This document shows, piece by piece, positions 22,232 to 29,466 of a DNA stretch of 30,317 bases. Made by a program: the position numbers and the translations under genes. The stretch lies in NCBI GenBank assembly GCA_023420935.1, contig JAEZUR010000165.1, forward strand, positions 1-30,317, given 5' to 3'. Source of the stretch: Bacillota bacterium. GTDB lineage: Bacteria > Bacillota > Clostridia > Lachnospirales > Lachnospiraceae. Position 1 is the stretch's first letter, and each line of letters starts with the position of its first letter. The notes under the pieces are model-generated. The model had not been told where the DNA came from and searched no databases. It saw nothing but the letters and a program-made list of their open reading frames with translations.

Positions 22232-22936
22232 ATGAATGAATATTATGAAGTAATTTTAAAATCCGCTTTATTTGAAAATATAAAAGATAAAGACATTGGT
22301 TCTTTACTTGCCTGTTTAAATACACACACCAAGACCTATTTAGCAGATGAATACATATTTTTTACTGGTGATCAAGTGAATTATGTTAGTATTATACTCT
22401 CTGGTGCAGTGGAAGTAATAAAAGAAAATCCTGCTGGTAATAGACATATTATGTCCTTTCTTGGACCTTCTCATATATTTGGAGAAGGGATTGTATGTAC
22501 CTCCAAACGCATCTCTCCTGCAACTACAAGGGCTGCAAAAGAATCTAAGATTCTATTTGTTCCATATGAAAGAATCACAAGAAGCTGTTCCAATGCTTGT
22601 TCCTTTCATTCTCAACTAGTCCAGAATATGATGATGATCTTAGCAGAAAAGAACTTTCATCTTAATAATAAGATAGAACTACTTATGTTAAAAGGAATGC
22701 GTGAGAAAATAGCCGCTTATCTGTTAAATGAATTTCAGAAACGAAATAGTAGTACATTTCAAATTATTCCAAATCGTAATGAATTAGCAGAATATTTAAA
22801 TGTATCTCGTCCATCCATGTGTAGAGAGCTTGCCCGAATGAAAGATGAGAACATATTAGACTATTATCAAAATTCCTTTAAGATAATTTCACTAGATGCT
22901 TTAAAAAACTGTCTTGTACCAGATACACACTTTTAG
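22232..22936 (+). CDS. Crp/Fnr family transcriptional regulator (HcpR-like)
   Basis: 234 residues: a cyclic-nucleotide-binding-like beta-barrel (about 15-130, with ADEYIFFTGDQVNYVSIILS), a dimerisation helix, and a C-terminal winged helix (NRNELAEYLNVSRPSMCREL). The FNR-type N-terminal cysteine cluster is absent, though CSNAC lies near residue 120. The recognition helix has Pro where FNR and CRP have Glu, consistent with a different site, here TGTAGC-N4-GCTACA. A frame starts at 22142, but ATG 22232 is preferred for TTGGAG five bases upstream and normal family length. It is divergent from hcp and is the likely NO or redox sensor controlling it. Confidence 0.9.
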   Translation: MNEYYEVILKSALFENIKDKDIGSLLACLNTHTKTYLADEYIFFTGDQVNYVSIILSGAVEVIKENPAGNRHIMSFLGPSHIFGEGIVCTSKRISPATTRAAKESKILFVPYERITRSCSNACSFHSQLVQNMMMILAEKNFHLNNKIELLMLKGMREKIAAYLLNEFQKRNSSTFQIIPNRNELAEYLNVSRPSMCRELARMKDENILDYYQNSFKIISLDALKNCLVPDTHF

Positions 22937-22953
22937 AAGAGTCACATAGTATA
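22928..22953 (+). promoter_or_regulatory. Sigma-K-like promoter candidate for the cysteine-rich genes
   Basis: CATAGTATA (22945-22953) fits the mother-cell sigma-K -10 pattern CATANNNTA, with AC about 16 bp upstream. The consensus is short, so chance is possible. If real, the two genes that follow are made late in sporulation. Confidence 0.3.
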
Positions 22954-22984
22954 TAATACAACTTACCCAAAAGGAATGAATATA

Positions 22985-23338
22985 ATGTCAGATCCTTCTA
23001 ATAATTTATCAGCTCTTCATATTAATCATGATACCTGTCCAACCATAGGTTACCAGACAGCCAGTATCTGTGTTCCAGTTACCGTTACTCCGTTTGTTGA
23101 AGTAGGAGAAACTACAACATATTGTAGTGGGTGTCCCGTCATTGAACCAGGAACCTGCTCTAGCTGCGGTATCGTGAATGGAAGTTGTTCTTTTACCATT
23201 ACTCAAGATATCTGTGTTGCAATCCCCGTAGTATTTGGTGCAGAAGCCACTGTTGGTGATCCATCTGTAGAAGCCGGTGATGTATCCGTTATGGATATTA
23301 GTGAAACAACCGAATCAGATGATGATTCAGAACAATAA
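22985..23338 (+). CDS. Cysteine-rich protein with ICVPV repeat domain (short paralog)
   Basis: 117 residues, acidic, with no membrane segment or signal peptide. The core domain (about 15-95) runs TIGYQTASICVPVTVTPF, then CSGCPVIEPGTCSSC, then NGSCSFTITQDICVAIPV and a GDPSV end; the tail is Asp/Glu/Ser-rich. The same domain is the C-terminal part of the next protein. Alternating hydrophobic strands with many cysteines suggest a disulfide-linked structural protein, perhaps of the spore surface; no named family was recognised. ATG 22985 is chosen over 22976 because AAGGA then has proper spacing. Confidence 0.75.
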   Translation: MSDPSNNLSALHINHDTCPTIGYQTASICVPVTVTPFVEVGETTTYCSGCPVIEPGTCSSCGIVNGSCSFTITQDICVAIPVVFGAEATVGDPSVEAGDVSVMDISETTESDDDSEQ

Positions 23339-23365
23339 TATTAATTAAGTTGGGAAGGATTCGGA

Positions 23366-24316
23366 ATGAGTAATGAAATGCCAGGTACGCAGTGCAGTGT
23401 ACAAATTGACTATACCAATGTTGGCGAGGACAAAAAGCTTCCTTTTGTCATTGAATTAGATTTAGAGAACTCTGTATTGGCTCCTGTGCATGGCGAAAAT
23501 CAAAGATTTTGCTATCAGATAACAGGGGTTGGTGAAGATATTCCTCTTTATTCTAGCTTAAACTATTTTATTTTAGATTTAATAGGTGATATTCCAGAAG
23601 ATCATATAACCAATTTTTCAGTCACCATAGACGGAATCGAACAAGACATATCCTATGGAGCCGGAGGTAATATTAATCTATTATTTAAAAATAATCCTGA
23701 CCCTAATATAGGGCATTCTGGATTAAGATTTGACTTCGGCTTAAATAAAGCAACTGGTTTAATGACTGTCAGCTTTGAATTAACTCAAGTCTACCCCCTC
23801 GGAGCAAATCCAATTTACTTATATGGAGAAGGCTTTTCTGCTTCCGGGCTCACCATATGTGGTCCTGTTTGCCACAATAAAGGCATATGTCCAGGTGTGA
23901 TATACCAAAAAGCATCCATCTGTGTTCCAGTTCAAGTTACCTTCTGTGCGAAAGCTGGTTCTACCAAGACTACAAGAAAAGGAACTCCCATTATCACAAA
24001 AGATTGTTCTTCTTGTCACGGAGTACCTAATGGCAACTGCCAATTTACAATAAATCAAAAATTACGTATCGCTGTCCCGGTTGAAATTGGCACACATAGT
24101 ATAATAGGAAATCCTTCCGTTGTAAGTCTAAAATCATCTACTAGTTCCCCTTTGGTTACGGAAGAATTTGATCCCCTTAGTAACAAAGAAAATAGTAACA
24201 TGGAACCAGATGAAACCAATGAAAGTATTGAGGGATATGCCTTTCGAAACAGCAACAGAAATGATGCCAGTAACATTAAAAGCCTCTTCAATCCTCACTT
24301 TAGAAGAAGATTCTAA
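23366..24316 (+). CDS. Two-domain cysteine-rich protein (long paralog)
   Basis: 316 residues. The N-terminal domain (about 1-170) is predicted all-beta: QRFCYQITGVG, LNYFILDLIGD, VTIDGIEQDISYG, SGLRFDFGLNKATGLMTVSF and GLTICGPVC. This layout resembles repeat domains I associate with clostridial surface or exosporium proteins, though I cannot name a family. The C-terminal domain (about 175-255) repeats the short paralog's pattern (KASICVPVQVTF, CSSC, NGNCQFTINQ, IAVPVEIG, GNPSV), followed by a Ser/Asn-rich tail ending FRRRF. It lies 27 bp after the short paralog. There is no signal peptide, which fits mother-cell assembly rather than secretion. Confidence 0.75.
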   Translation: MSNEMPGTQCSVQIDYTNVGEDKKLPFVIELDLENSVLAPVHGENQRFCYQITGVGEDIPLYSSLNYFILDLIGDIPEDHITNFSVTIDGIEQDISYGAGGNINLLFKNNPDPNIGHSGLRFDFGLNKATGLMTVSFELTQVYPLGANPIYLYGEGFSASGLTICGPVCHNKGICPGVIYQKASICVPVQVTFCAKAGSTKTTRKGTPIITKDCSSCHGVPNGNCQFTINQKLRIAVPVEIGTHSIIGNPSVVSLKSSTSSPLVTEEFDPLSNKENSNMEPDETNESIEGYAFRNSNRNDASNIKSLFNPHFRRRF

Positions 24317-24402
24317 TCAACCAACGATGCCTATAACCAATCTATTTTTACTATGTTTATGTAGTTATATGTTCAGACGTGTTTAGTTAAACAGGTTACC
24401 AA

Positions 24403-24445
24403 AAAAAGACTGCTATAAGCCCAAGGACTTGTTGCAGTCTTTTCT
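24403..24445. terminator. Bidirectional terminator between convergent genes
   Basis: AAAAAGACTGC (24403-24413) pairs with GCAGTCTTTT (24434-24443) around a ~20-base loop, with A-runs on the left and T-runs on the right. It serves the cysteine-rich genes (+) and the unknown gene at 24450 (-). Confidence 0.75.
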
Positions 24446-24449
24446 AATA

Positions 24450-24854
24450 TTATTTCCCACCCACATAAAATGGCTTAAAATCTTCACTATCTGTACACAA
24501 AAAACCTTCTAGTTTTTCTATAATACCCTCAAAATGTAACTTTGCTTCTTCTATATCATCTTCACATACGGTAACTGCAAAAATGGTTTGTATCATTCGA
24601 TTCTTTATAAAAGATTTATCAGATGGATCTTCAAAATCTGGTTTCATTGGTTCAAAATCAATCGTGTTACCAGAAGATAATTCCATCTCCAGAACATTCA
24701 TATCCTCCCAATGTTCAAACTTTTTATTCTTATCTTCACTTAACACATCACCAATGTCTTTTGCTTTGAATGCTTTTGGAGACATATAAAATAGATTTAA
24801 ATAATTTTTAATAACCTTATCCGCTTGTTTGTTACTAGATTTTTTCTTAGCCAT
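24450..24854 (-). CDS. Unknown 134-aa cytosolic protein
   Basis: The N-terminus is Lys/Ser-rich (MAKKKSSNK). The rest is acidic, with MNVLEMELSSGNTIDFEPM and RMIQTIFAVTVCEDDIEEAK, which reads as an alternating strand/helix domain. No membrane segment is present. I do not recognise a characterised family. It follows the flavodoxin gene by 31 bp on the same strand, so it is probably the third gene of the LysR-flavodoxin operon. Confidence 0.65.
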   Translation of the reverse strand: MAKKKSSNKQADKVIKNYLNLFYMSPKAFKAKDIGDVLSEDKNKKFEHWEDMNVLEMELSSGNTIDFEPMKPDFEDPSDKSFIKNRMIQTIFAVTVCEDDIEEAKLHFEGIIEKLEGFLCTDSEDFKPFYVGGK

Positions 24855-24885
24855 AAATTCACTCTTTCCAATCCTATTTTCTGTT

Positions 24886-25386
24886 TTATTTTATACCAGT
24901 TAACAGCTGTTTAACCCAATTGATCGCAGCCGTGGTTAATAGATCCATATTTTCCCTTTTATCTTTTGGATTTAAAAATCCCATTGCACCCAAATAGCTA
25001 TTTTGTTTTTCTAATACTGATTTTGCTTTCTCTTCTGCTTTCTCTGCTCCACCATCAAAGGTATAGAAGTATGCGACTTTTTTATTATGAATAAAACCTT
25101 CCTCTAATAGGGACTTAATTGGAGGTGTATACGTTCCAGCCCATATTGGAGATCCAATTAAAATAATATCATAATCATCTATTTGCTTATCAAACGGACA
25201 TAGTTTTGGCTTTTTGCCCATCATAACCTGACTCCCACCCCAAACATACTTACCAAATCCTTTGGATTTTATTTCTTTCTTTGGGTGTATCTCAAGAATA
25301 TCTGCATTAATATGTGTTGCCATTGTTTCTGCTATCTGTTTTGTAAAACCTTCAAACGAATAATATGCTACTAATATTTTACCCAT
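24886..25386 (-). CDS. Flavodoxin
   Basis: 166 residues. The FMN phosphate loop is YYSFEGFTKQIAE near residue 9. ILIGSPIWAGTYTPPIKSLL and FYTFDGGAEKA supply the flavin-stacking loops. It is of the long-insert flavodoxin type common in clostridia. It is a cytosolic one- or two-electron carrier or quinone/thiol-linked redox protein; the partner is unknown. One base separates its ATG from the LysR stop, and its AGGAGG site lies inside the last LysR codons (Arg-Arg), so translation is coupled to that of the regulator. Confidence 0.88.
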   Translation of the reverse strand: MGKILVAYYSFEGFTKQIAETMATHINADILEIHPKKEIKSKGFGKYVWGGSQVMMGKKPKLCPFDKQIDDYDIILIGSPIWAGTYTPPIKSLLEEGFIHNKKVAYFYTFDGGAEKAEEKAKSVLEKQNSYLGAMGFLNPKDKRENMDLLTTAAINWVKQLLTGIK

Positions 25387-25387
25387 T

Positions 25388-26293
25388 TCATGTCCTCCTA
25401 TTGTAGTTACTGCATATTTCTTTCAGTACTTCTATAAATTTTTGTGTCGTTAATGAAAGAGTTTTATTTTTATTATATATCAGATTGTATGGATAAATAA
25501 ATGTTTCCTCTCCCATATGAAGTTCCTTAAGCATTCCTTTTTCAACCTCAAACTTCACTGCATAGTATGGCATAATAGAAATACCAAGATTGGCACTAAC
25601 AGCTTGTTTGATTGCATCGATATTTCCTAAGTACATACTTATGTTTTCTGGGATATCAAATTGCTCAATAAACTTTTTAAAGCTAGTATATAGTTGAGAG
25701 GTAGTTTGATGCACTATAAAGCTTTCTTCTGCTAAATCATCTACTTGGATAGATTTTTTATCGCATAAATTATTATGAATGGACGCTACAATAGCTAATC
25801 TATCTTCAAATAGTTTTTCTGATACCACATTATTATTATAATTACAATCTCCCCCACTTATAGCAACATCCAATGCTCCATTTTCAATGAGTGTGGTGAT
25901 TTCTGAAGTATTTGATATATGGAGATTCACCGTAATAGTTGGGTATAATTTTTTTACCTCACCGATTACCGCTGGTAATATATACGTTCCAGGTGTATTA
26001 CTTCCACCAAGATTAATCGTACCTCCGATAAATTCATTTTGAATCGATATATTATTTTCCATTTCTTCTACAATTGAAAATATTTTGTTGGTGTAACTGT
26101 AAAGTACTTCGCCGCTTTCACTAAGATAAATTTTATTCCCTATCTTGTAGAATAGTTTAAAGCCTATTTGACCTTCTAACTTTTTTACCTGTATTGATAA
26201 GGCAGGTTGACTAATATGCAATATTTCAGATGCCCTTTTATAACTTAAATACTTCGCAACTGTATTAAATATCTCAAGATAATGTAAATCCAT
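25388..26293 (-). CDS. LysR family transcriptional regulator
   Basis: 301 residues. The N-terminal winged helix is MDLHYLEIFNTVAKYLSYKR, with SQPALSIQVKKLEGQIGFKL as recognition part. The substrate-binding domain (about 90-295) has GSNTPGTYILP and GALDVAISGGD. AAAGGA precedes the ATG. It is divergent from the sodium-pump genes at 26430 and co-operonic with flavodoxin, so it probably controls one or both, with an unknown small-molecule inducer. Confidence 0.92.
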   Translation of the reverse strand: MDLHYLEIFNTVAKYLSYKRASEILHISQPALSIQVKKLEGQIGFKLFYKIGNKIYLSESGEVLYSYTNKIFSIVEEMENNISIQNEFIGGTINLGGSNTPGTYILPAVIGEVKKLYPTITVNLHISNTSEITTLIENGALDVAISGGDCNYNNNVVSEKLFEDRLAIVASIHNNLCDKKSIQVDDLAEESFIVHQTTSQLYTSFKKFIEQFDIPENISMYLGNIDAIKQAVSANLGISIMPYYAVKFEVEKGMLKELHMGEETFIYPYNLIYNKNKTLSLTTQKFIEVLKEICSNYNRRT

Positions 26294-26312
26294 AGATATC
26301 CTTTCTGTAATT

Positions 26313-26389
26313 ATTTACCATCTCTATTGTTTTATATATAGGTACCATTTACCATATATATTAGCTATTATAATCGTTTCTTGTATAAT
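26313..26389 (+). promoter_or_regulatory. LysR/sodium-pump divergent promoter region
   Basis: TATAAT (26384-26389) with a poor -35, TTAGCT (26361-26366), 17 bp upstream predicts an activator-dependent start on the + strand. The 9-bp direct repeat ATTTACCAT occurs at 26313-26321 and 26347-26355, 34 bp apart, and the palindrome GGTACC lies at 26341-26346. These are candidates for LysR binding. Confidence 0.4.
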
Positions 26390-26429
26390 ATACAATGAGA
26401 GAAATTTCTTATGAAAGGAAGTGTTAATT

Positions 26430-26567
26430 ATGCCAGAAGCAATTATGATTCCTATGAAAGTATTCGGACTAGGCTTTGCTATATCAATGTGTATGTCCGT
26501 CCTTATTAAATTATTATTAGATGCCATAAAATTCTTTACAAAGGATTCTATCAACAATCAAAACTAG
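26430..26567 (+). CDS. 45-aa single-helix membrane protein (gamma-subunit-like)
   Basis: The frame encodes 45 residues: MPEAIMIPMKVFGLGFAISM, a hydrophobic helix continuing through VLIKLLLDAI, then a short polar tail. GGAAG lies about nine bases before the ATG. Size, single N-terminal helix and place directly before a decarboxylase beta subunit all resemble a minimal OadG-type gamma or small assembly subunit. Homology is not provable by eye. It lies 54 bp before the beta-subunit gene. Confidence 0.65.
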   Translation: MPEAIMIPMKVFGLGFAISMCMSVLIKLLLDAIKFFTKDSINNQN

Positions 26568-26621
26568 TCAATTTGGCTGATAATCTTCACAAATATTTAG
26601 AGAAAGAACGGTGTTTATATT

Positions 26622-27824
26622 ATGAATATTTTAGATTTATTCCAAGGAATTGGTACCATGTTTACTCAAGATCCACAGACAGTAATATTTCGAATTGGTT
26701 TGATACTACTTGGAATCCTGTTAGTATATCTAGGTGCAAAACATATATTAGAACCATTAATTATGATACCTATGGGATTTGGTATGTCTGCTGTCAATGC
26801 TGGTGTGCTTTTTATGGGTGCAGGACAGGTGGGAAATTTATTTATTGATCCTATGGTAACCGATACGGATCAACTGATGAATATTATGCAGATTGATTTT
26901 CTTCAGCCTGTATATACATTTACCTTCAGCAACGGTTTGATTGCATGTTTAGTATTTATGGGCATTGGCGTTATATGTGATATTGGAATGGTACTAGCTC
27001 ATCCATTTATCGGAATGTTCATCGCTATGTGTGCGGAACTTGGTACAGTTGCTACCTTCCCAATTGCTAAGTTATTAGGTTTATCCAATGGAGAAGCTGC
27101 AGCTGTTTCCATGATCGGTGGTGCTGACGGACCAATGGTTCTATTTACTTCTTTACGTTTAGCTCCGGAATTATTCGTACCGATTACCATTGTAGCTTAC
27201 TTATATTTAAGCTTAACATATGGTGGTTACCCATTCTTAATACGTTTTATGGTTCCGAAGCATTTACGTGGTCAGATTATTGTTAATAAGAATAAACATG
27301 TTAGCAAAATTTCTTCCAGAGAAAAATTAGTTTTCGCCGTTATCGCTAACACTCTACTTTGCTTTTTATTCCCAGTGGCTGCGCCATTATTCTTAAGCTT
27401 TTTTATCGGTATCGCAATAAGAGAATCTGGTCTTGAGAAATATGTAAAGTTAATCGAAGAGGTATTTTTATATGGTGCAACCTTCTTCCTTGGATTAATG
27501 CTAGGTGTTCTATGTGATGCAAGAACAATACTTAATCCAAAGATTTTAACTTTACTAATACTAGGTATTCTTGCCCTTCTTCTTTCAGGGATTGGTGGCA
27601 TAATTGGTGGATATATTGTTTACTTCCTTTCAGGCAAGAATTTCAACCCGGTAGTCGGTATTGCTGGAGTTTCCTGCGTACCGACTACGGCCAAGGTTGC
27701 ACAGAAAGAAGTAACCAAGTTGAACAAAATGAGTTTTGTAATGGAATACGCACTTAGTGCTAATATCTGTGGTGTTATAACAACTGCTATCTTAACTGGG
27801 ATATATGTAACATTGTTGTCGTAG
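26622..27824 (+). CDS. Sodium-translocating decarboxylase beta subunit (OadB/GcdB/MmdB family)
   Basis: 400 residues with roughly ten membrane helices. Family hallmarks are GVICDIGMVLAHP, the re-entrant SMIGGADGPMVLFTSL with the key Asp and neighbouring polar residues of the sodium path, and a C-terminal NPVVGIAGVSCVPTTAKVAQ. Beta subunits couple decarboxylation of carboxybiotin to sodium export. No alpha (carboxyltransferase) or biotin-carrier gene lies nearby, so partners must be encoded elsewhere or this is a stand-alone transporter. It is probably under the divergent LysR regulator. A palindromic repeat follows its stop. Confidence 0.92.
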   Translation: MNILDLFQGIGTMFTQDPQTVIFRIGLILLGILLVYLGAKHILEPLIMIPMGFGMSAVNAGVLFMGAGQVGNLFIDPMVTDTDQLMNIMQIDFLQPVYTFTFSNGLIACLVFMGIGVICDIGMVLAHPFIGMFIAMCAELGTVATFPIAKLLGLSNGEAAAVSMIGGADGPMVLFTSLRLAPELFVPITIVAYLYLSLTYGGYPFLIRFMVPKHLRGQIIVNKNKHVSKISSREKLVFAVIANTLLCFLFPVAAPLFLSFFIGIAIRESGLEKYVKLIEEVFLYGATFFLGLMLGVLCDARTILNPKILTLLILGILALLLSGIGGIIGGYIVYFLSGKNFNPVVGIAGVSCVPTTAKVAQKEVTKLNKMSFVMEYALSANICGVITTAILTGIYVTLLS

Positions 27825-27881
27825 ATATTAAAATACATATAGAAAAATAAGAGGGTCAAAAACCCTGTATAAATGTTTATA

Positions 27882-28084
27882 TATCAATTTGCACATAATA
27901 CACGTTATTAAATAAAGTGATACACAATATGGTTTGATTCGCAACTCGCTCTCGCTTGGATGAAGTTCGTAGTGGTACATAAGGATCTAAAATACAGATC
28001 CTAAGTACCAACGACTTCATAACAGTTGCTCGTCAAACCATATTGTGTATCACTTCAGTAAGTTTTCGAATGTGCAAATTGATA
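27882..28084. repeat. Dispersed palindromic element, copy 2 (203 bp)
   Basis: The ends are 14-bp perfect inverted repeats around TCAATTTGCAC (27882-27895/28071-28084). A 22-bp perfect inner pair lies at 27915-27936/28034-28055. Its reverse complement aligns end to end with copy 1 at 10234-10428. It starts 58 bp after the pump-gene stop. An outer helix, AGAGGGTCAAA (27850-27860) with TTTGACCCTTT (28106-28116), encloses it, so it may have inserted into an older hairpin. Confidence 0.85.
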
Positions 28085-28150
28085 ATTCCACGTTATTCAA
28101 AGGGGTTTGACCCTTTTATCCTATACTCAGTTTATAATATACCCAAATAG

Positions 28151-28190
28151 AAAGGACGTAGATGAATTCATTTACGTTCTTTTTATATTA
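28151..28190 (+). terminator. Terminator downstream of the sodium-pump gene
   Basis: A continuous 16-pair palindrome (28151-28166/28167-28182, two G-U pairs, centre GAATTC) is followed by TTATATT on the + strand. The palindromic element therefore probably lies in the pump transcript's 3' untranslated region. The rest of 27825-28321 holds no ORF. Confidence 0.55.
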
Positions 28191-28321
28191 CATAAATTTA
28201 ACATATATATAGTAATGGATTTTACTTTGTCACGTTATAATTTGCTTAGTTAAATTCATAAAATAGAATGTACTATTAAATGCAACCGTATAATCTAGTT
28301 AAGTCTGAGAGGAGAGATCTG

Positions 28322-28495
28322 ATGCAAAATGTAATTGAGAAATTATGCCACCAAAGTATTATAATTGATGTATTTGAGAGTATCGAGGATGTTCTGGATG
28401 ATTTTAATTGCTTACATGGTATGGATGAGGTAAAAGATTTTTACAGAAGTAGTAGGGATTCTGGCACACTAGATTATCTTGATGAGTATTGTTGA
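28322..28495 (+). CDS. Small acidic protein, 57 aa
   Basis: It begins MQNVIEKLCHQSIIIDVFES, and the rest is rich in Asp and Glu (VLDDF, DEVKDFYRSS, LDYLDEYC). GAGGAG lies eight bases before ATG 28322, which I prefer over the in-frame ATG 28280. Its own terminator follows. No family was recognised. It is cytosolic, with two or three cysteines. Real coding status rests on the strong ribosome site and the terminator. Confidence 0.6.
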   Translation: MQNVIEKLCHQSIIIDVFESIEDVLDDFNCLHGMDEVKDFYRSSRDSGTLDYLDEYC

Positions 28496-28537
28496 AAAGA
28501 TATGCTAATATAAAACACAGATCATTACACAAACTCT

Positions 28538-28568
28538 AAAAGTCTCGGCAGTTTTGCCGAGACTTTTT
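28538..28568. terminator. Bidirectional terminator
   Basis: AAAAGTCTCGGCA (28538-28550) pairs with TGCCGAGACTTTT (28555-28567) around a four-base loop, with T-runs on both strands. It serves the small acidic gene (+) and the deacetylase gene (-). Confidence 0.9.
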
Positions 28569-28575
28569 ATATGTA

Positions 28576-29358
28576 CTACTTTTCAAATTGTCTTCCTTCC
28601 TGATCCATATAATATTCCCCTGTGTAAATAAGTTCAGATATAGGGACAATTTGATAACCTTTTCCTTGTAAGCCTTCTATCATATCTTCAAGTGCATCTT
28701 TTGTAAACTTTGATCCATTGTGGCACAGTATGATAGACCCATTACCAAGATTTTTATGGTTCACCACTGTATTCACGATAGATTCTACTCCATAATCTTT
28801 CCAGTCGAGACTATCCACGTTCCATTGTATACAGTGATATCCACATTCATTGGTAGCTTTTATTAAGGTATTATTGTAATCTCCATAAGGTGGGCGAAAC
28901 AAGATCATATCTTTACCCGTTAAGGCCTTTACTTTATCATGGACTTTCATAATCTCTTCTACACATTGTTCTTTGGAGAGTTGAGACATTTGTTTATGAT
29001 TTTCACTGTGATTTCCCAGGTCATGGCCTGCTGCCGCAATGGATTTTACATCGTCTGGATATTTCTCTACCCAGCCTCCAGTCATAAAGAATGTAACTTT
29101 AACATTATGTTTTGCAAGAATATCTAATATTTCCTGTGTATCTTCATTCCCCCAGGCTGCATCAAAGCTAAGCGCCACCTTATTCTGATCACAATTTACG
29201 CAGTAGATTGGTAGCTCTCTTCCTGAACTATTGCTACTAACACTAATTGCTTTCGGTAGTACTTTGATTCCAAATGCAAGTAATAAAACTCCAGTCAAGA
29301 CAACTATACCTGCTTTAATAAACTGCTCAATTTTTTTTCTTTCTTGTTGAAGATCCAT
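28576..29358 (-). CDS. Polysaccharide deacetylase, PdaB-like (sporulation type)
   Basis: 260 residues. One N-terminal membrane helix (about 14-32) is followed by a NodB-type CE4 domain. Motif 1 is SFDAAWGNED (Asp66); the second metal Asp of the usual TFDDG is replaced by Ala, as in PdaB proteins. Motif 2 is HSENH (H117, H121). Motif 3 is RPPYGDYN, followed by DSLDWKDYG and ILCHNG. PdaB is a membrane-anchored protein needed for stable spore cortex; enzymatic activity with the altered motif 1 is uncertain. It is monocistronic with a strong terminator. Confidence 0.85.
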   Translation of the reverse strand: MDLQQERKKIEQFIKAGIVVLTGVLLLAFGIKVLPKAISVSSNSSGRELPIYCVNCDQNKVALSFDAAWGNEDTQEILDILAKHNVKVTFFMTGGWVEKYPDDVKSIAAAGHDLGNHSENHKQMSQLSKEQCVEEIMKVHDKVKALTGKDMILFRPPYGDYNNTLIKATNECGYHCIQWNVDSLDWKDYGVESIVNTVVNHKNLGNGSIILCHNGSKFTKDALEDMIEGLQGKGYQIVPISELIYTGEYYMDQEGRQFEK

Positions 29359-29466
29359 TTCATGCTCCTGAAATAACTATTATTAACAATATATTTAAGA
29401 AATCAGAATTCATGCTTATATATCGAAATGAAAAATTATCGAAGGTTTCCAATAGTATTTAACAAA

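Noticed and set aside
26573..26848. 91-codon + strand ORF overlapping the start of the pump beta subunit
   Set aside because: It is a shifted frame of the real gene, and its translation has no membrane-protein character.
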